DNA of 64,000 nucleotides, taken from assembly GCF_040250305.1 (NCBI RefSeq), contig NZ_CP158190.1, positions 4,310,001 to 4,374,000 of the forward strand, given 5' to 3'. The position numbers and the translations under genes were made by a program. Of the stretch, positions 59,866 through 64,000 are shown one piece after another. The stretch is from Peribacillus frigoritolerans. Its GTDB lineage: Bacteria > Bacillota > Bacilli > Bacillales > DSM-1321. Numbering within the stretch: position 1 is the first letter of the stretch; each line of letters begins with the position of its first letter. Below the pieces are notes generated by a model. The model worked only from the letters and a program-made list of their open reading frames with translations. It was not told the DNA's origin and searched no databases.

Positions 59866-60432
59866 TTGAAAATAATAATGAGTGGAATGAAACGTACAAT
59901 ATGTATCTTTTTCATTTCAACGGCAGCAGTTTATGCGCTTCTTAGGCTTGTTATGATAGTCCTTTCATTTATAGGATTTGTTTTAGTGTCTCCATCCGAT
60001 GGGAAGGAATTTATATTTGGTACAATTCTACCCGACTTCCTTTTTCTATTTATCTTTTGGTTTTTCTCATACATATACTTCACTAACAAAACGGTAACAA
60101 CAATTATAACCAATGTTATATTTGTGCTATTAGTCCTTACTATTATCCCTCGGTTACTTTTAGGTCATGAATACTATGTAATTGAGGGAGAAGGGGGAAA
60201 GGGTGATTATGTAATCCGATTCGAATCGTATAAGATTGCTGGCGAGGCATATGACGGATACACTTTATATACGTATAAAGAAGTATCACCCTTCGTTTAT
60301 CAGCCTCGGGATGTTTATACCTATACAAATAACCTAAACAGCGATGTCCTCAGTGACCTGTACAGGAAAAGGTATACAGTGATAGATGGTAATGTCCTTA
60401 TTTTAGGGGACTTCAAAATTCACTTAAAATAG
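59866..60432 (+). CDS. Membrane protein of unknown function
   Basis: A 188-residue protein with three predicted helices (about residues 10-40, 50-70 and 78-98) and a polar C-terminal domain of ~90 residues, probably outside, rich in Tyr (YTLYTYKEVSPFVYQPRDVY). No family recognised. The start is TTG 59866 behind GGGGTGATA. A single gene; the stop lies in its terminator. Confidence 0.6.
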   Translation: MKIIMSGMKRTICIFFISTAAVYALLRLVMIVLSFIGFVLVSPSDGKEFIFGTILPDFLFLFIFWFFSYIYFTNKTVTTIITNVIFVLLVLTIIPRLLLGHEYYVIEGEGGKGDYVIRFESYKIAGEAYDGYTLYTYKEVSPFVYQPRDVYTYTNNLNSDVLSDLYRKRYTVIDGNVLILGDFKIHLK

Positions 60433-60452
60433 AAGGATTTTGAAGTCTTTTT
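60409..60452 (+). terminator. Terminator overlapping the preceding stop
   Basis: GACTTCAAAAT and ATTTTGAAGTC arms followed by TTTTTAC. Confidence 0.8.
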
Positions 60453-60485
60453 ACTTTTCAATCAACCCATAAAATTTGGACCAAC

Positions 60486-60514
60486 AAAAAAAGGACCCCT
60501 ATAAAAGGAAGTCC
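60486..60514 (-). terminator. Terminator after garD
   Basis: On the minus strand GGACTTCC and GGGGTCC arms followed by a run of seven T. Confidence 0.6.
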
Positions 60515-60530
60515 GTCAAGTGAATCATTA

Positions 60531-62066
60531 TTAGGTAATTGGCGCAGGATTGAACAGTGCCAAATCATTATGCAGCCCCCAATGCTCTGCCCAGGTTTTC
60601 TTTTTACCACTGGCCACTTCCAGAATAAGGTGAAATATTTCCCACCCAACTTCCTCTATGGTTGCTTCACCAGTAGCGATGGTTCCAGCATTTATATCGA
60701 TCAGATCTTTCCATTGCTCTGTCAGTGTATTTCGTGTAGATACTTTGATGACGGAAGCCATTGCGAGATTATAAGGTGTGCCTCTTCCAGTTGAAAAAAC
60801 TTGAAGGTGCATGCCGGAAGCGAGCTGAAGCGTTCCGCAAACAAAGTCACTAGCTGGTGTAGCGGCAAAAATCAGCCCTTTTTCCGCTGCTTTTTCACCT
60901 GGAGCCAGTACGCCTGAAATGGGGCTGCTTCCGGATTTGGCAATGGAGCCTAATGATTTTTCCACTACATTGGCCAATCCGCCCTTTTTGTTTCCAGGCG
61001 ACGGATTGGCACTTCGATCGGCATCACCCAATGCAAGATAGTTATCATACCAATCCATTTCCTTTATTAAAGCTCTCCCCACTTCTTCATTCACTGCACG
61101 AGGCGTTAATAGATGAATCGCATCCCGTACTTCTGTTACTTCAGAGAATAGAACGGTTGCCCCTGCCCTGACTAACAGATCTGTAGCATATCCTACGGCA
61201 GGGTTAGCTGTGACACCAGAGAATGCATCACTTCCACCGCACTGCGTGCCGATGACTAATTCGGAAACCGGAAATGTCTCCCGCTGCCGGCGGTTCAACT
61301 TGATTAAACGTTCCTCTGCCATTTCCATAATGGATTGGACCATTCCCGCAAATCCCTGCTGATCCTGAAGTGAAATGATATCTGAATCGTCCCCGCTTGG
61401 ATTTATTCTCATTGGAGATAGTTTTTCACACCCCAGTCCAACTACCAAGGCTTCCCCGCCGAAATTCGGGTGTTTCGCGAGGTTCTGTATCGTGCGAATG
61501 GGAATGACCGCTTCTGGTGCATTGATAGCGACTCCGCATCCATAATTGTGATTTATGGCGAAAACATCATCAACATTGGGATACTTCGGGAGAAGCTCTT
61601 TTTTTATCCGGTTCACGACGAAATCCAGCACGCCCACTACACATTGAACGCTAGTTGTAATGCCCAATATATTCTTGGTTCCAACACTGCCATCTCCATT
61701 GCGGAATCCTTGAAATGTATATCCTTCAAGCGGGGGTAAAGTTTTCGGAATATCATTTGCTACCGGCAATTCCTTTAAATCCGGAGAAGACGGAAGTATC
61801 ACCAGTGATTCGTCAATCCAACAGCCCTTACTGATTGATTCTGCCGCATAACCGATAACTTCCCCATAGCGTATGATGGCTTCATTCTGGACTATATCCA
61901 TTAAAGCCACTTTGTGGCCTTGTGGCACTCTTTCTTTCAATTCAAGCCCACACGGGAAAACGGTTCCTTGATCCAAGCCCCCCGTATTAACCACGATGGC
62001 GACATTGTCGATCCCATTCACCTTAATATAAAGCGGTACCTCCGACAGTTGCGTTTTCGTATCCAC
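60531..62066 (-). CDS. garD: Galactarate dehydratase (UxaA/GarD family)
   Basis: Removes water from galactarate to give 5-keto-4-deoxyglucarate, which feeds central metabolism. The 511 residues comprise an N-terminal SAF domain (to ~residue 90) and the UxaA/GarD catalytic domain with [47 protein letters not shown] and GRGTPYNLA. Altronate dehydratase has the same fold; length and the neighbouring glucarate genes favour galactarate. GTG 62066 follows GAAAGGG. It is the last gene of a gudD-gudP-garD cluster. Confidence 0.85.
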   Translation of the reverse strand: MDTKTQLSEVPLYIKVNGIDNVAIVVNTGGLDQGTVFPCGLELKERVPQGHKVALMDIVQNEAIIRYGEVIGYAAESISKGCWIDESLVILPSSPDLKELPVANDIPKTLPPLEGYTFQGFRNGDGSVGTKNILGITTSVQCVVGVLDFVVNRIKKELLPKYPNVDDVFAINHNYGCGVAINAPEAVIPIRTIQNLAKHPNFGGEALVVGLGCEKLSPMRINPSGDDSDIISLQDQQGFAGMVQSIMEMAEERLIKLNRRQRETFPVSELVIGTQCGGSDAFSGVTANPAVGYATDLLVRAGATVLFSEVTEVRDAIHLLTPRAVNEEVGRALIKEMDWYDNYLALGDADRSANPSPGNKKGGLANVVEKSLGSIAKSGSSPISGVLAPGEKAAEKGLIFAATPASDFVCGTLQLASGMHLQVFSTGRGTPYNLAMASVIKVSTRNTLTEQWKDLIDINAGTIATGEATIEEVGWEIFHLILEVASGKKKTWAEHWGLHNDLALFNPAPIT

Positions 62067-62210
62067 TTTACCAACCCTTTCAATATAATTAAGCTAGCAT
62101 GCTTGTCTGATATAAAGATTGCTTTTCCAATGGCTTCAATTATATTCCTCATGCTTTTAGGGAACTTCGTTACAACTTTAAACATACGTATTTTATTTTC
62201 TTTTCTTCTG

Positions 62211-63530
62211 TTAATTTTTGTCTATTAATACGATTCTTTCAGGTTTATTTACTATGAAAATGTAGGATAGAGCACCTATGAACAATACACTGGCAACAAA
62301 GATCAGGGCACCGCTAAAGGAATTTGTTTTGGCTAAAATAAAGCCAATGACAAGCGGCGTTACAATACCCGCGATATTCCCAATGGTATTAAAAATACCC
62401 CCAGTTAATCCAATAAGTTCTTTTGGAGCCATATCACCGACAAGAGACCATGTAAGACCTGCCAAACCTTTTGCGAAAAAGGCAATGGACATGATTAGGA
62501 TAAGAAGAAAAATATTTGAAGTGAAGTTAGCTAAAACGATACTGCTGGATAAAAGAAACCCAGTGATAATCGGTGTTTTACGTGCAACAGCGAGCGATTT
62601 CCCCTTTTTCAATAATATGTCGGAAATGATCCCGCCAACGATACCTCCAAAAAATGCTCCTATATAAGGTACCGATGCAGCAAATCCTGTTTGAATTAGA
62701 GATAAACCCTTCTCCGTTACGAGATATGTAGGGAACCAAGTTAAGAAAAACCAAACAATTGTATTCAACGCATACTGACCAATATAAATTCCGACCATTT
62801 GTCTGTTTGTCAACAAAAGCCGGATATCAGACCAGTTCACTTTTCTTTTTTCTTCTTTATTTGCTAACCCTCCACCTGAATTAATATAATCGATTTCTGC
62901 TTGATTTACACGTGGATGGTTGTATGGTTCACGTACAAATGCAAACCATAATATTGCTACAAAGATACCTGCTCCTCCTGCAACAAAGAAAACATCGTGC
63001 CAGCCAAACTCTTGTAAAATCCATGCCATGACCGGTGTGAAAAGTGCTAATCCAAAATATTGTGCTGAGTTATAAATCGATACTGCTCGTCCACGTTCAT
63101 GTTGTGGAAACCACATCGTTGTCAATCTGCTATTTCCTGGAAAAGATGGAGCTTCAGTAATACCAACCAAGAATCTTAAAATGAATAAACCAAGTAAGGT
63201 ACTAATAAATCCTTGAAAAAAGGTAAATGTGGACCATAATAATAAAGCAACACCATAAACTTTACGTGCTCCAAATCTATCTAATAACCAACCTCCAGGA
63301 ATGTTAAATGCAGTATATGCCCAGTTAAAGGCTGAAAAAGCAACACCTAATTTCACTGCATCGAAAGCAAGGTCTTCTTTCATTACTGGAGCAGCTATAC
63401 CCAACGCAGAACGATCAATATAATTAATAACGGTCACGATAAATAACATTGCAAGTATGGTAAAACGCACATTGGTTTTTTTAGGATGTTCATTCTCATT
63501 GCGGATGCGTTGAGCAACGCTACTGTTCAT
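62211..63530 (-). CDS. gudP: Glucarate/galactarate MFS transporter (GudP type)
   Basis: A 439-residue permease of the anion:cation symporter family. Twelve helices are predicted; VINYIDRSALGIAAPVMKED in the first loop and GWLLDRFGARKVYG in the loop between helices 2 and 3 are diagnostic of hexarate/hexuronate transporters. GudP of B. subtilis is the closest described type. ATG 63530 follows GGAGGAAGC; the frame extends to 63578. It lies between gudD and garD. Confidence 0.87.
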   Translation of the reverse strand: MNSSVAQRIRNENEHPKKTNVRFTILAMLFIVTVINYIDRSALGIAAPVMKEDLAFDAVKLGVAFSAFNWAYTAFNIPGGWLLDRFGARKVYGVALLLWSTFTFFQGFISTLLGLFILRFLVGITEAPSFPGNSRLTTMWFPQHERGRAVSIYNSAQYFGLALFTPVMAWILQEFGWHDVFFVAGGAGIFVAILWFAFVREPYNHPRVNQAEIDYINSGGGLANKEEKRKVNWSDIRLLLTNRQMVGIYIGQYALNTIVWFFLTWFPTYLVTEKGLSLIQTGFAASVPYIGAFFGGIVGGIISDILLKKGKSLAVARKTPIITGFLLSSSIVLANFTSNIFLLILIMSIAFFAKGLAGLTWSLVGDMAPKELIGLTGGIFNTIGNIAGIVTPLVIGFILAKTNSFSGALIFVASVLFIGALSYIFIVNKPERIVLIDKN

Positions 63531-63646
63531 TAAGCTTCCTCCTTTATCTCTTAATTTTTCAGAGAAATACGGTTTCAATTTAATACCTTTTTTTGTTATT
63601 GAATTGTGAATTTAATAAAGTAAGGGCTTACAATTATTTTTTTTTT

Positions 63647-63723
63647 GGCAACTACCATGAGTAGAATATTAATAATTTCATCTTTACTAGATTGAGATAT
63701 TAATTTTACTCATGGTAATTACC
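63647..63723. repeat. Long inverted repeat between gudD and gudP without a T tract
   Basis: Arms of about 27 bases: GGCAACTACCATGAGTAG with AATATTAATA (63647-63674) and TATTAATTTT with ACTCATGGTAATTACC (63698-63723), joined by a 23-base loop. In the transcript of the operon (minus strand) the stem is followed by A, not U, so it is not a normal terminator. It may be a processing or stabilising hairpin, an operator pair or the remains of a small mobile element. Confidence 0.6.
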
Positions 63724-63742
63724 CATTCATTTAATCCGAAGT

Positions 63743-64000
63743 TTATCTCACCATACATGGTTTTTTAGAGTTATATTTCCACTCTTTAATTAGATATTGC
63801 ATAGAAGTTGAATCATCACGATCATGATAAGGCAGACTTCTATACAATTCATTTGCTTTCATAACTTTATCCATATTTATTTCCACACCTAAACCTGGTT
63901 TATCAGGTAGTTTAATTACTCCATCTATAATTTGTAATGGATCATCACATAATTCTTGGCCATCTTGCCAAATATAGTGCGTATCGATTGGTGAAATATT
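63743..64000 (-). CDS. gudD: Glucarate dehydratase, C-terminal 85 residues
   Basis: The 3' end of an enolase-superfamily gene that continues beyond the window. The tail reads DTHYIWQDGQELCDDPLQII, GVIKLPDKPGLGVEINMD and DSTSMQYLIKEWKYNSKKPC, which matches the C-terminus of GudD (HxIWQDGQ, PDKPGLGVE, WKF-KRPC). GudD dehydrates D-glucarate to 5-keto-4-deoxyglucarate, the same product as GarD. The active-site residues lie outside the window. It precedes gudP and garD on the same strand. Confidence 0.85.
   Translation of the reverse strand, partial: NISPIDTHYIWQDGQELCDDPLQIIDGVIKLPDKPGLGVEINMDKVMKANELYRSLPYHDRDDSTSMQYLIKEWKYNSKKPCMVR

Overview
The window reads as chromosomal DNA of a mesophilic, aerobic, low-to-moderate GC Bacillaceae bacterium, most like Peribacillus (the former Bacillus simplex group). 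The evidence is the set of Bacillus-type loci (adaA-adaB, liaIH-FSR, ydbST, tcyP, fbpAB, kynUBA, gudP/garD), AGGAGG-type ribosome binding sites, frequent TTG and GTG starts, and T-box and cobalamin leaders of Firmicutes type. The genus is an inference. No rRNA, tRNA, CRISPR array, transposase or prophage was recognised.

Layout. 0-1.8 kb: alkylation-damage repair (alkA back to back with adaA-adaB). 1.9-9.3 kb: a mixed accessory stretch with tandem secreted DUF2690 proteins, a NUDIX pseudogene, cutC, an interspersed GC-rich repeat, a strikingly GC-rich methyltransferase gene, a MerR-TipAS regulator, a pentapeptide-repeat protein and a VOC protein. 9.4-12.7 kb: a btuC-btuD-btuF vitamin B12 importer behind a cobalamin riboswitch. 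13.5-15.3 kb: an ECF sigma factor with a DUF4179 anti-sigma factor. 15.5-24 kb: tcyP, a putative HExxH peptidase, a PAP2 phosphatase, a permease behind a T-box whose specifier reads as Leu, a lipoprotein and an MFS transporter. 24.1-27.8 kb: the cell-envelope stress operon liaI-liaH-liaF-liaS-liaR.

27.9-33.3 kb: a 21-bp tandem repeat array, then a TetR regulator divergent from kynU, an amino-acid permease, kynA and kynB, which together take tryptophan to anthranilate. 33.4-40.3 kb: LysE exporter, an SH3-like mini-gene, a metzincin-like protein, an MBL hydrolase, a phospholipase D-like enzyme, a type I toxin-antitoxin locus too short for ordinary ORF calling, and a peptidoglycan-binding protein. 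40.5-46.8 kb: ydbS-ydbT, an ABC exporter and a divergent two-component system. 47-52.2 kb: hydrolase, DUF2238 and DinB proteins, then an iron-controlled flavodoxin-fbpA-fbpB operon under a clear Fur box, and a two-gene unit of unknown function. 52.3-60.4 kb: a DsbA/FrnE-like oxidoreductase with two palindromic operators, a SwrC-like RND pump, a second copy of the interspersed repeat, a polysaccharide deacetylase and small proteins. 60.5-64 kb: garD, gudP and the 3' end of gudD for galactarate/glucarate use.

How the parts work together: several operons show their control in the DNA (cobalamin riboswitch, T-box, Fur box, a palindrome on the kynU -35, 11-bp-phased direct repeats before the two-component system, a terminator-like hairpin inside the lia operon). 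The least explained items are the type I toxin pair, the 21-bp repeat family at two loci, the interspersed repeat with 10-bp inverted ends, the 50.9-52.1 kb gene pair and the GC-rich methyltransferase.
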